NCBI GenBank assembly: GCA_022702545.1
Contig: JAHRBC010000006.1
Coordinates: 186,001 to 250,000, forward strand
Source of the DNA: Phycomyces nitens
Lineage: Eukaryota > Mucoromycota > Mucoromycetes > Mucorales > Phycomycetaceae
Length of the DNA: 64,000 bases
Direction: 5' to 3'
The notes beneath the pieces are model-generated. The model was given only the letters and a program-made list of their open reading frames with translations. It searched no databases and was not told the DNA's origin. The position numbers and the translations under genes were made by a program. Shown in pieces: positions 39,362 to 50,359 of this stretch (positions are counted from its first letter, which is position 1; each line of letters begins with the position of its first letter).

Positions 39362-41930
39362 ATGTTGATTAATCGATTCCTACTGCTGTCGGCCTTGGCT
39401 GGCACTGTTCTTGCCCACACGTCTGGAAACGTCCAGAAACGCGAGCAGCCAGGTGTTCCAAAGACCCCTAAATTGGATCTCAACCCACTCCACTGGGGAG
39501 ACGTCAATTTCATCCACACCACAGATACTCATGGTAAGCTATAAAGCCAGTTTTTTTTAAATATATATTGATGATAATCTAATCTTGGAATATAGGCTGG
39601 CTTGAGGTTAGCATTCTAATGGACCAAAACAGATGGTTTGGGTTGGTACTAACAATTGGATATGTAGGGTCATTTGTCAGAACAATCCTACAATGGTGAT
39701 TTGGGTGATTTCTACTCATTCGCGGCAAGTTTCATTGATCATAATTTTTCAGAATTCCAGCTAAATATTCATATAAACAATAGGTCAGAATGAAGGAAAA
39801 GGCACATAAATTGAAAAAGGACTTGTTTATTGTCGATACCGGAGATCTTCATGATGGTGAGCTATCCTTATTATCCGATTGACCTCTTAACAGCACATAC
39901 TAATTCATGTCAACTAGGCAATGGTCTGAGCGATGTGACACCTCTTGATGGTCTTGTTACCCAGCCAATGTTAAAGAACATTCCTTACGATGTGCTTTCT
40001 GTTGGTAAGACTCCACAAAAGCCACAAAGATTATATGCATAAACTAATCTGACTTGCTATCAATAGGTAACCACGAGCTGTATGGTGAGTACTGTCAAGT
40101 CTGGCAGATCCTTCTGTCAATCAATGTGATTTCTAACTCTTCTTTCCTCAGTCAATGAGATTACATTGGATGTCCACAAGAACTTTGTTCCTCACTGGAA
40201 GGGCCGTTACCTGGCTGCCAACGTCTATATCAAGGATGCTACCAACAACAAGACCGTCCAGCTTGGGTAAGCTACTTTTTTTAAAGTATATTTATTATTT
40301 ATTCTTTGGCTAATCTTGACTTTGGATTCTAGAGACAAGTATGCCTACTTTGAGGGTGCCCATGGCACACGCGTCTTGTCTTTTGGCTTCTTGTTCAACT
40401 TTAATGGAAACGGAAATGCATCTGTTGTCCGTACTGTGGCTGATGAAATCAGTGATCCTTGGTTTGAAAAGGCACTTTTGAAGCACAAGGCCGATGTGAT
40501 TGTCTTGATTGGCCATATTGGTCTCCACACTGGTGAATTCCAGACAGTTACTGCTGCCATTAGAAAGCATTATCCTTATATCCCCATCACCATCTTGGGT
40601 GGCCACACGTAAGTTATTATGATCTCTTTGGAATCTCGGGCCAAGATACTAAATCACCTCAATTGACTAGCCATATCCGTGACTTTGCCATCTACGATTC
40701 CTGGGCTGCTGGTATTGAGTCTGGCAGATATCTCGAGACAATTGGCTTCTTCTCTGTTGACGTGAGTACAATGTCCTCTTTACGACTCTTCTAAACATTT
40801 TATTTTGAACAATCCAGGGAATTTCCGATTCCAAGAAGTTCATCAAAAAGCATGGTTACCAGTCCTCTAAATTGCCTTCCAACCTCACCTTCCATCGCCG
40901 TTACCTCGACCAAAACCGTGAGACCTATATCTACCACACCGCTGAAACAAAGAAGACCAAGCATAGCCACTGGCAAAAGCCCTACAGCAAGAAGTTCAAG
41001 TTTGACACACCTCTTGGAAAGTACATTTCCCAAAACATCACCAACTGGCGCGACAAGCTCACCCTGTCCACTACTCTTGGATGTGCTCCCCAAGACTACT
41101 ATCTCTCCGCTGTCCCCATGTCTAGCAACAGCAGTCTTCTCAGCCTTGTTGTCAATGGTAAGTCAAAGAAAAGCACTGGGTTGGATAGTCTACTTACAAT
41201 CCTATAGAGGTCTTGCCCCAGGCCGTCACTGATCCTTCCCGCCCTTACCCACCTTACTTTATCATCAACAGTGGCTCGCAGCGTTACGATGTTTACAAGG
41301 GTAAGTTGGCCAAGTGATTGATTTCAATTGTGATTAATCTGTTTTATTTTGTAGGGGCCTTTACTTTGGACAACATGTACCAGGTATCTCCTTTTGTTGA
41401 TCGTTTCATGTACATCCCTGCGGTTCCCTTGAGCATCGTCAAGCAAGTCCTTCCTATCATGAACCATGAAAAGGTCACCAAGCGCAGTGTATGGCCCCAT
41501 GGTCCTCAGCCCGAGTTCATTGAAAGCCAACAATATATTGCAAACGAATTCGCAAACGACCTTGCTCGTCGTGATGTCCTTACCCCAGGTTACACCACCA
41601 AGGACGACCTTGGCACTGATGGTGAGTTTCATGGCAAACCTTTATGACTCCCAACTAACATTTGTTGTAATTAAAGGTGATGACACAAAGCACTCCCAGA
41701 TCCCTTACCATGACAGCACCACATACGTTGCCTCCCCTCTGCCTACCGGATCTGACGATACCCTCATCGATCTCGTCTTCCTTGACTTCTTTGTCCCCCA
41801 GATGAAGACCATCTTCAAGTCCTTGACCGGAAAGGAATGGGCAATTGAGCCCGTCTATGGAGACTATGAAGTCACATCTAGCACAATGTGGAAGGTGTTT
41901 GCCTCCAAGAGCTGGCCCAAAGACTGTTAA
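39362..41930 (+). CDS. Secreted 5'-nucleotidase-family metallophosphoesterase
   Basis: Thirteen predicted exons: 39362-39533, 39596-39606, 39668-39724, 39784-39856, 39918-40004, 40067-40084, 40152-40266, 40333-40608, 40671-40761, 40818-41157, 41208-41300, 41355-41621, 41677-41930; about 617 residues. Seen: signal peptide [18 protein letters not shown]; metal-binding blocks DTHG (55-58), [10 protein letters not shown] (98-107), GNHE (134-137) and GGHTH (267-271); then a C-terminal half of the kind found in fungal UshA/5'-nucleotidase-like proteins ([29 protein letters not shown]). Likely a secreted or cell-wall phosphatase/nucleotidase releasing phosphate or nucleosides; the substrate is unknown. 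The 11- and 18-nt exons are needed for frame, and the intron after exon 3 uses a GC donor. Its codon use, rich in C-ending codons, suggests good expression. Confidence 0.9.
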
Positions 41931-42390
41931 ATATCCATCCATCTTACAAACTGTGGGTTGATCCTACAAATATTTAATACAATTAATTTATCAAGACACA
42001 GATTTTTGCACACATAAATAAATACCAATGTTGTCTGGCAAAGTTGAATGTGGTTAGCAACTTATAATAATAATAATATTGAAACCGTTTCAAAAATGAA
42101 ATGGACCAAACATTAGTTAGTTAGGTAGTTAGTTACCTGGATTATATAGTATTGTTATCATATAATCGAAAACTTTTTTTGCTATATAAATTATATATTT
42201 TATGATACTCTTTAAAAAAAAACCACCCCAAAGAAATACATCTATTCCACCAACCTATCTATCGATTTATCCATTGATTTATTTAAACCGACTATTGGAA
42301 CAACATTCGGCATTTGAAACAGGCCGTTACCAAACTACCTGCTCAAATTCAACAATAGAAACATTTCAGACAAGAGAGAAAATCAAATAG
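41931..42390. other. Intergenic, nucleotidase gene to GDA1
   Basis: 460 bp, AT-rich, with an AAT run near 42066-42078 and a TTAG repeat (42112-42135). No gene seen; it should hold the GDA1 promoter. Confidence 0.45.
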
Positions 42391-43920
42391 ATGCCAAAGC
42401 CAACGGTACCAATAGAAACACAAGAGGGTAGCACCAAACAATCCTCGAAGAAAAAGAGATTACGACGTCTGAGAACACCTTACACACTCTTTCAGAAACG
42501 AGGCAACAGATCGTTGAACAAAAAACACGCAGGAATGCGGATTGGAATTACAATAATTGGATGCCTAGTTGCATTGATTGCATATCTGGCAACGCCTTCA
42601 CAGATCCAAGCAGCCTATGATAGATTAACAGGCAAAAGGATTCCAGGTAATAATAATGTGCCAATTGTCTCGTGATTACTCATTAGGATTACAGATTGCT
42701 TCAAGTATGCCATAATGATTGATGCCGGTTCGGCTGGTTCACGCATTCATGTCTATCAATTCCACCAATGTACTCGGGAAGATCCAATCCGTCTTCATAA
42801 TGAAACCTTGTTTGCACAAACAATCCCAGGACTATCTGCCTATGCCGATGTCTCACCTCAAAAGGCAGCCGAATCCTTGGATATCCTTTTGAATCAGGCA
42901 GTGAGTGTTGTCCCAAAAGGTCTGCAGGCCATGACCCCAATATCGGTAAAGGCTACGGCTGGTCTTCGTCTGTTGGGAAATGCCAAGAGTGAGGAGATTC
43001 TAGAAGCAGTGTGGAGACGGTTAGAGGCAGAATATCCTTTCCCAATTGTGGGTGGCAGAAAAGGCGTGGCAATAATGGACGGCCGGGATGAGGGTGTGTA
43101 TGCCTGGATCACTGTGAACTTTCTTCTTGGGAATCTCGATAATACCAAGCGTCAACCGACGGCTGCTGTGTTTGATCTCGGTGGAGGGTCGACCCAGATT
43201 GTATTTGAACCAGACTATCTTCCAAATGGCAGCCTGCCGGCTCTAACGGCTGGGGATCACAAATACCTGCTCACGTATAATGGACGGGACCATATGCTGT
43301 ACCAGCACTCGTACCTTGGATATGGGCTTATGGAGATGCGTAAACGAATCCATGATAATGTCATTAGCACCAGTACAACAAACCAAGACCACAATCACCC
43401 TTGTCTGCCCAGAGACCTTGAATGGTCTTTTAAAACTGTGCGTTTTATCGGCCAGGGATCCTATGATTCGTGTGCTAATACGGTCAAGATTGCTATTAAC
43501 AAAGAGGCCGAGTGCCCTGAGATGCCATGTTCATTTGATGGTGTCCATCAGCCTCCTCTAGGTGACACCTTTAAGCATGGACCCATTTACATCTTTTCCT
43601 ACTTCTTTGACCGCACACAGCCGCTTGGATTTCCCTTGGAATTCCGCCTGCCTGAGCTGGCCAGCCTTACCAAACAGGTCTGTTCAGGTGCATTTTTCGA
43701 GAATGTGACGGATGTGGAGCTGCGGGAAGAGATGCAAGGCAGACCTGAATGGTGTCTTGATCTCACATACATGTACAATCTGCTGGCACACGGCTATGAG
43801 ATCCCTGACGATCGTATAATCAACATTGCAAAAAAGATTGATGGTGTGGAAACTGGCTGGTGCCTTGGAGCTGCCATTGCATTATTGGACGATGCATCTT
43901 TGCTTGACGAAACACTTTAA
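42391..43920 (+). CDS. GDA1: Golgi guanosine diphosphatase / apyrase (GDA1-CD39 family)
   Basis: Two exons, 42391-42646 and 42695-43920, about 493 residues. Seen: a short basic cytoplasmic tail (KKKRLRRLRTPY), one membrane anchor at about residues 50-67 (type II topology), then the apyrase-conserved regions: IDAGSAGSRIHVYQF (ACR1, 94-108), KATAGLRLL (ACR2), DGRDEGVYAWITVNFLLG (ACR3), FDLGGGSTQIVFEP (ACR4) and a later ACR5-like segment near the C-terminus. Order and anchor fit yeast Gda1, the lumenal enzyme that converts GDP (and UDP) to the monophosphate so that nucleotide sugars can be exchanged into the Golgi. The acceptor at 42694 was chosen over AG at 42686 because only it keeps the frame open. 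Confidence 0.93.
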
Positions 43921-45222
43921 CCCGCATTTTATTTAATAAACCCATATTATACATCAAGTGCTCTATATACACTATGCATTCCAGAAAACTAGAATTGCCA
44001 TTTAGAAGCCCATCTCCATCTCCATTCACCATAAAAACCAATGTTTAATTTCCCATGGCTTGGACCATCTGTTGGTAAAGCCAGGCTGGCCAAAGACTTT
44101 ATATTTACAGTTTCTGCAGGATGAAGATCCATTGACCCTACAGAATAGAGGAATCATGAACAGTAAGGTCTTGTATCCTGTAGAATCCCTTTGTGAATTT
44201 GTTCCAACTTTAATGGATCGCACAAGATATACTGAAACGTTCATATAAAATATTTGTATCCTGTGATACCAACAAGATCCGATACAAAGTGTCCGTTTCA
44301 AGACCTCTTTCAACTGGTTTGAAAATGATTTTAATAATAATAATAATATTGTTATTATTATTGTTATTAGTATTTAAAAGGTATAATGATTTGTGCTTAA
44401 AGATCAATTAAATCAATGGCTTTAAAAAGATCCAAAATATATCTTCATCTTTTTTGTAGTTTGGTATTTTTTGATTAGCGTGCTTTTACAGTGTAACAGC
44501 ATTAATACTTTTAAGACTCTTTAATGATGGATTCCAAACACTAAAAGATACGCCCTTTAGCTATCCATTGTCTAATGGCCAGAAAAAAATTGTCCATTTT
44601 GGCAAGAAATTGGTCCTAATACACCTTGTGAGCCTCAAGAAAACATATTCGGCTTTGAGAAAAATAGGGCGGCCTGTAGGACAATAATCCCCTCCCCTGA
44701 TCAGCATGCTAAACGATCCGTAAACTTCAGTGCCATGTTGAACAAAACAAAGAAAAAAATGGTTTATTTGTTTATTTATTAAATATACACAGAAATTGGC
44801 TCTATTCAAGACTATCTATTGTCATGGCAACAATGACCCAAAAGACCTAATTGGACCTAGGCAGCTTTAAATACAGGCCATGGTATCTTTTAGGTGAGCA
44901 AACATGGTAGAATTGCATGTATAACGTGGCGTAGTAAGATATACACATATATATATATTTATATGTATATGTATATATATATGTTGATGGGGAGGCACTC
45001 ATGCAGTCTGCATAAAACAGAAGAGCGTACAGGCTCCTTTGTACACTGCCTACATAGGACTAGGATCGTTAAGGGTAATGACGCTCCGTCAATATGCTGG
45101 CGGAACCATAGAAAAAGAGGGGCAAGCAGGGCTGCTGACCGTTGTTTTATGAGTGTTATTCCGAGTATATTTTGGGCCTCCGCATTTCTGCTTCTCTTGT
45201 ACTTTCTTTCTTCACTTTACCT
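43921..45222. other. Intergenic, GDA1 to membrane-protein gene
   Basis: 1.3 kb. An ATT/AAT-rich stretch is at 44332-44370 and a TATG/TATA array at 44940-44982. Open frames at 44041-44250 and 44894-45226 lack recognisable homology and good coding character. No gene called. Confidence 0.45.
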
Positions 45223-46546
45223 ATGACCTATTACGAAGAGGACCAGGACGATGTGCCTCAGCGTCGCGTTCCCAGCAAGCCTACTCGCCAGCGATCGTTT
45301 CTTCGTACACCAATCCAGCCCAAAACACCCCCTACGGCACAGCCTCTGGAGGAGTTCTCGACAGCAATCTCATGGCCCATCCTGCTGGCTGTGATTCCCA
45401 CACTGGGGGCGTTTATTGCCGGCAGTGCAGAAGTGTGGAGCGACTTTATCATGATCCTGCTCATTCTGTACTATGTCTACAAGTGGATCACAGGTACTTG
45501 TTGCCCCGCCGATGAAGCAGTCGGACTGACGCAGATGTAGTGCCTTGGTCTTATTACGAAAGCGCTCGATCACGACGGATGATCCACCAAAATGCCACCT
45601 CGTACGCGGACCCCTTGGATGACCGGAAGAGGGGAACCGAATTTGAACGTCGCCGCCAACTTGCCTACGAGTTACGTCGCCATGAACTAATGGGCCTAAT
45701 GTGGGTGATTGCCTCCCCCGCCCTGGCAGGCTACACGCTTCAATACAGTCGTTATTTCCTGAGCAACTACGACAAGTATGTCAGCTCTTTCAACGTCACC
45801 GTGTTTGTGTTTGCTGCCTCTCTTAAACCACTCGCCCATGTGATGCTGCTTCTGCGAGAACGAACTCTCTATCTGCAAAGCGAGATGCAAGTCCAAGAGA
45901 GCGAGACCCAGCGGTTGCAGCGCAAACTGGACATTATGGAAGAAGAACTTATCGGTCTACGCAAGGCATTTGCCACCAAAAAGGACCTTGGCCAGGTAAA
46001 AAAAATCAAACAATCTATACACATTTGCTAACAAACAAACAAAAAAAGGCAACAGAAGGGCTAGGACCCACTCTTGAACAGTTGACCAAGGCCATGCGTC
46101 GCTGCGAGAAAAAAGAAACCGCATTACGAGCATGCTACGATGAACGGTTTACAGCCGTCGACAAAAAGGTCAGGGAATTTGACCAGTTTATCTGCTATCG
46201 AATCGAGCAAGATCAACGAAAATCAACCCAGCGTGCAGTGGCCACCCTTTTATTTCTGCCACTCAACATCACCTTTTGGGTTGCCAAGCGCATGACTCGC
46301 CTGTTGCCGATCCCCCGCGCGTTGCTAGGCTCCTCTACACCAACACGGGGTACAAAGCCAAGTGCTCTTGCACCCCACCGTCCTCATCGTTACCGTAGTC
46401 GTAGCCAAGCAACACCATCACGACATCTCACCCACCCAGACCTCACAAACTCGCCTGATCAGTTTGGTGCATTCTATGGACTGCCTACCGAAACAGAGCA
46501 GGTGTACTCTGGAGAAGAATCACTCAACTCATTTGACCAGCACTAG
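45223..46546 (+). CDS. Unrecognised multi-pass membrane protein with coiled coil
   Basis: Three predicted exons: 45223-45493, 45541-45995, 46049-46546; about 407 residues. I do not recognise the family by name. Seen: an acidic/proline-rich N-terminus (to about residue 47); two close hydrophobic segments (WPILLAVIPTLGAFIAGSA and FIMILLILYYVYKW); a charged stretch EFERRRQLAYELRRHELMGL; two more hydrophobic segments (MGLMWVIASPALAGYTLQY and VTVFVFAASLKPLAHVMLLL); a coiled coil of about 100 residues (SEMQVQESETQRLQRKLDIM on); a further hydrophobic patch TLLFLPLNITFWVA; and an Arg/Ser/Pro-rich tail. The good splice sites, frame continuity and C-rich codons argue for a real gene. It is probably an integral membrane protein of the endomembrane system with both ends cytosolic; function is not inferable. 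Confidence 0.75.
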
Positions 46547-47131
46547 CCTATTCATACACCATTCATTCTGTAGCTTATTCATACCACACCTTACACCTAT
46601 TACCAAAAAAAATAAATTTTATATAATATGCATATAAAATCACAGTACATTCAATAAAACTCCAAAATACAAGCCATCTCAAAGCTGCCTGGGTGTCATG
46701 GTGTACAAACCACCCCGCGCGTATACATGACAAAGCCCACTGTCGTACAGACATTTCCACCTTTTCCACAAAAGACGCCTTTTTCTTTAATATTTATTGT
46801 TGCTTAAGATGTAGAGATGGTAAATATAAAAAAAAATTAAACACCTAGTATCCAAGATAACAGTATCCATGGATACCATTACGTCAAAGGTATCCATGGC
46901 AATATCTCGCGCCATCGCGTCTTGAATCAAAGGCATGATGGTCATTGTGATACGACTTAAAAAAAAAGGTAGATGGAATTTTGTTTTCTCATTGTTGTTA
47001 AAATAATTCCTCTCCCGCTTCATTTCAAGCATTCCCCTTTGCTTAAGAATCGTACAGCCTGAGCCTGTAAGTCATGAAGCAGGCCCAGTATAAATAAAGA
47101 AACCAGGCATGCCAATCTTGTTTCTCTAGCC
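46547..47131. other. Upstream region of the GlcCer synthase gene
   Basis: 585 bp between two plus-strand genes. An AATAAA occurs at 46610 after the membrane-protein stop and is a plausible 3'-processing signal. It also contains the CRE-like palindrome described separately (46867-46899). Confidence 0.5.
46867..46899. promoter_or_regulatory. Perfect 11-bp inverted repeat enclosing a CRE half-site
   Basis: CCATGGATACC (46867-46877) and GGTATCCATGG (46889-46899) are exact inverted copies around ATTACGTCAAA, which contains TGACGT on the minus strand. The left arm is itself embedded in a 14-nt perfect palindrome (46863-46876). It lies about 235 bp upstream of the ceramide glucosyltransferase start, so a protein-binding site or a structured element is possible. 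No known regulator is implied by sequence alone. Confidence 0.4.
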
Positions 47132-48447
47132 ATGGACACTACCACCGATCGGAATCTGGGATCGGGCCTGATGGTCATGGCCGGTGTATGTATTGTCTGG
47201 TACACCTTTATGATTGGCCTAAGTATCCTTGGACATTACGTTGGGTAAGCAGCAACAGAGGTTTGCAATGACTAAGAGCAATCTAGATACTCTCGGTATA
47301 CAAAGAAACCCCCTCCACGTTCTCCATTCCTCGAGAATGCACCTGGGGTGTCAATCCTAAGACCATTGAAAGGTGTTGATCTGGAATTGGAAAGCAATCT
47401 CAGGTCTTCATTTGAGCAAAACTACCCTACATTCGAACTTATTTTTTCTGTCGCGTCCCCAAATGACCCAGCGGTTCCTATTGTCGAGCGCCTAATGACT
47501 GAATACAAAAAGGTCCCAAGTAGACTGATTGTCGGTAAGCAATGAACAAATAATAAAAATACAAAAATAACGTATGTATAGGTGATAAACAGGTGGGAAT
47601 CAACCCCAAGGTAAACAATATGGTCAAATCGTATGAAGTCGCAGCACATGATATTCTCTGGATCTTGGACTCCAATGTATATGTGAATCAAGACACCCTG
47701 GGCCGCTCAGTTGACATGTTACTGGAGCCCGGGATCGGGCTTGTGCACCACTTGCCGATCGCAGTGCAGCCACAGGGCTATGCAGCCGAGGTAGAGCAGG
47801 TCTTTCTGGACACTAACCATGCCAAGATGTATATGGCCATCAACTGGGTTGGGATAGCATCTTGTGTGATGGGCAAGTCAAATCTTTATCGTCGCTCAGA
47901 TCTCGACAAGGCCGGTGGCCTGGGGTCGTTTGCAAAGTATATGGCCGAAGACAATCTAGTGGGCGAAGCTCTGTGGCACCAAGGCCTCCGTCATCGCATG
48001 AGTGCCGATACAGCCTGTCAAGCTCTAGGGAAAATCAGGCCACTCGAGTACTGCCGTCGAAGGGCTCGTTGGGTCCGTCTGCGAAAATACATTGTCACAG
48101 CCGCCACTCTTACCGAACCATTCACGGAGTCGATTGTCTGTGGCCTACTCGGAGCCCTCGGCTTCCGACTCTGGTGGAACCTGTCGATGCCCTTATTCTT
48201 TGTCGTGCATTGGGTTGCTTGGTTTACCAATGACTATCTGCTCTATCGCACGCTTATCTTGGCATCTTCTACACCTGTCCAACCAACCCAGCCCATTAGC
48301 TTTAAGCGCTTTCTATGTGGCTGGCTTTCGCGCGAAGTGTCCGCCCTTCCCCTCTATCTCTATGCTATGATTGGTAACGAAATTACTTGGCGAGACCAGC
48401 GCTACCGATGTGTGTCTAGCGGCACCGCTGTCCCAGTCAATGAATAA
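47132..48447 (+). CDS. GCS1: Ceramide glucosyltransferase (GlcCer synthase, GT21)
   Basis: Three predicted exons: 47132-47244, 47287-47534, 47582-48447; about 408 residues. Seen: an N-terminal membrane segment (LMVMAGVCIVWYTFMIGLSI); then GVSILRPLKGVD and NLRSSFEQNYPTFELIFSVA with PNDP (first conserved Asp); ILDSNVYV (Asp150); MAEDN (Asp244, catalytic base region); and the (Q/R)xxRW motif RRARW (280-284). These are the D1, D2, D3, (Q/R)xxRW signature of processive-type GT21 enzymes. C-terminal hydrophobic segments (about 300-390) complete the membrane association. Product: glucosylceramide from UDP-glucose and ceramide on the cytosolic face of the Golgi/ER. UDP released in such pathways is a substrate of GDA1-type enzymes encoded 3 kb upstream; the neighbourhood may be coincidental. 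Confidence 0.93.
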
Positions 48448-48584
48448 CACTTTAAACACTTTAATAAAGCCTTTTAATAAATAGCTGGTATTTGATTTTT
48501 TTTAATAACAAAAAAAGATTGGACTTTTTTTTAGAGAAACGTAAATATTTGTTTGTACAAGGGGAATTATGTATATAAAAAGAC

Positions 48585-49053
48585 TTAAAGAGCCTCAAAC
48601 TGGATAAAGAAGTGGATTTCACCGTGGCTGGTCAAATGGAGGTGAGCGGGGAGGCTGACCCAGGTATCGATGGGGGAACCCTCGAGGGCCTCGGCGATAT
48701 CAATCTTGCCCTTGCCGACGGTATCATCACCAACGAGATCCTTGTCGAGGACCTTGAAGTAGATCTTGTGGTGGGAAGAACCTTGCTCGATGTTAAAGGT
48801 GAAGGACTCGTTCCAGGTGGGCTCGTTGCTGGACTGGACCTCAGAGGTACGCTGCTTGTAGTCCTCGTCCAACCAGAGCTCAATGAAGGGGTCGTTGGTA
48901 CCAAAGGTATCCTCGCTGTGCAAGTCACGGCCCTCGACTAAAGATGTGTTAGATATGTATGCTGATTAACCAAACAATAAAAAAAGATTACTTACTGACG
49001 GTGACGGTAAGGACACCAGAGGCAGGGGCTTCGAAAGATGAGAAGAGAGACAT
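48585..49053 (-). CDS. Small single C2-domain protein
   Basis: Two exons on minus: 48996-49053 and 48585-48937, about 136 residues, consisting of one C2 domain. Seen: MSLFSSFEAPASGVLTVTV, EGRDLHSEDTFGTNDPFIEL with the calcium-loop-1 Asp pattern, then the central strand around SSNEPTWNESFTFNI and loop 3 as KVLDKDLVGDDTVGKG (Asp residues in the expected calcium-binding places). The length and lack of other domains resemble small fungal and plant C2 proteins that bind calcium and phospholipid; the role is unknown. A TATA box (TATATAAA on minus, 49116-49123) sits about 65 bp upstream. Codon use is strongly biased to C/G-ending codons, unlike most neighbours, which suggests high expression. Confidence 0.88.
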
Positions 49054-49115
49054 TTTTGTGTATGGGTTTTTAATCAAAGAAAGGATTATGGGTTATTGGG
49101 GTTGGTAGAGGCTGG

Positions 49116-49123
49116 TTTATATA
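49116..49123 (-). promoter_or_regulatory. TATA box of the C2-domain gene
   Basis: TATATAAA on the minus strand, about 65 bp upstream of the start codon, at a typical distance for a highly expressed fungal gene. Confidence 0.6.
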
Positions 49124-49575
49124 GACTTTCTTGCGCCACACAGGATTGCATTGCTAGTGCCACAATGACTTCATTCTTCCATCGCGGATGTCCATGGATA
49201 AAAAGGCTGATTACGATATAAGATTACTTTATGAGCATTAGGTCGTGCAAACTAGGCTCCGCCTGGCCTTTAACGCGCCAAATAGTGGCCAGACGTCGTG
49301 GGAAGCTGCACATATTTTCCTTTACGAGACAGGGAACAAATGGAACGAAACGCGCTCCTCAAACGAGCCGTGTCTGGACACCGGTTTCCTGTTTTATACA
49401 CCCGGCCATTAAAGGTATCCAGCCACACCATACAAGTTGTATCAAACTCTGCTGGAAAGCCGACACTCTAGTGTAACAGAAAGAATGGACTTTGTTATAT
49501 TTAAAGAGTGATGTTTATTTGCATTGTCAGAGGGTTTTATGTGTGTATATATATGTACAGGTGTATAGTGGGTGA
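49124..49575. other. Intergenic, C2 gene upstream region
   Basis: About 450 bp with a locally higher GC content (49240-49480). It holds the distal promoter of the C2 gene and the 3' end of the zinc-binding gene. A TATG/TATA run is at 49543-49556. No gene seen. Confidence 0.4.
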
Positions 49576-49984
49576 TTATATATTGAACAAGTGGCTATCC
49601 AGAGTACTCTTTAGTGTTGTGAGGCATACTGGTGGTGGTGGTGGTAGTGGTGGCGAATAGGCGAGCGAAGAATTGGCGGAGACACAAGAAGAAGGACTGA
49701 TAAGACCAGGCACACCTTGAAAAGACATTGAGCATGTTGACCGACGTCTTGTTTCAAATGACGCGTCTCGGCCGTGGTTGTTTCGTGGAAAGCTTCGCAG
49801 GTCAACAAAGTCGTAGCCGAGCATCGGGTGGCGGGCCAAGGCATCTTTCTTTAGACACTCCTCTGAGCAATAGAGCGAGTCCTGTGATGATTTGTCAGTT
49901 GGTTTTAATGGTTTAGGCAAGACTTACAGAGAAAGGGCTGACGGCACTGTCGCAGTACGTGCACCAGTTTGTATCGCAAATCAT
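49576..49984 (-). CDS. Small zinc-binding protein, Ecl1-like
   Basis: Two exons on minus: 49928-49984 (MICDTNWCTYCDSAVSPFS) and 49576-49881, about 120 residues. Seen: four cysteines in a treble-clef-like arrangement, CxxC in the first exon (WCTYC) and CxxxC in LYCSEEC, followed by a low-complexity Ser/Pro-rich tail with a run of five prolines (SPPLPPPPP). This Cys pattern resembles fungal Ecl1/'extender of chronological lifespan' proteins, which are small zinc-responsive proteins. The match rests on the short Cys region only. The 46-nt intron (49882-49927) is supported by a GTAAGT donor and by joining the two Cys pairs. Confidence 0.6.
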
Positions 49985-50359
49985 CAGTATTGGTTTTGAA
50001 AGTGAGGGCGAAAGGTCGTTTTGCTACAGGCGGAGGAGCGTCTATTTAAATGAATCAAAAGGTGCGTTCTAGCCCGCATCACTCTGCTTCGCTCGAGTCA
50101 TAATGAGCTTATTGGCTTGCGGACTAGCAAAAAGGGGCCATGTCTTCTCACGTAGTTTTGATCTTCACTTCCTTCACTTGCCTGTTCCAACAAAAATGCG
50201 TCATTTTATCTATTATTTTTTTGGGGGTATAGAAATCAAAGGCCAGCTTGGATTATAGAGACATTTATATATTATATTATATTATATTATATTATATTAT
50301 GATTATTACGTATATCCCACCAGCCTAAATATATATATTACAGAGATTCTTTATCCCAA
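49985..50359. repeat. Intergenic with ATATT pentanucleotide array
   Basis: 375 bp. An ATATT array occupies 50263-50301, followed by a TA run (50329-50338), just downstream of the RhoGEF stop. No gene seen. Confidence 0.7.
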
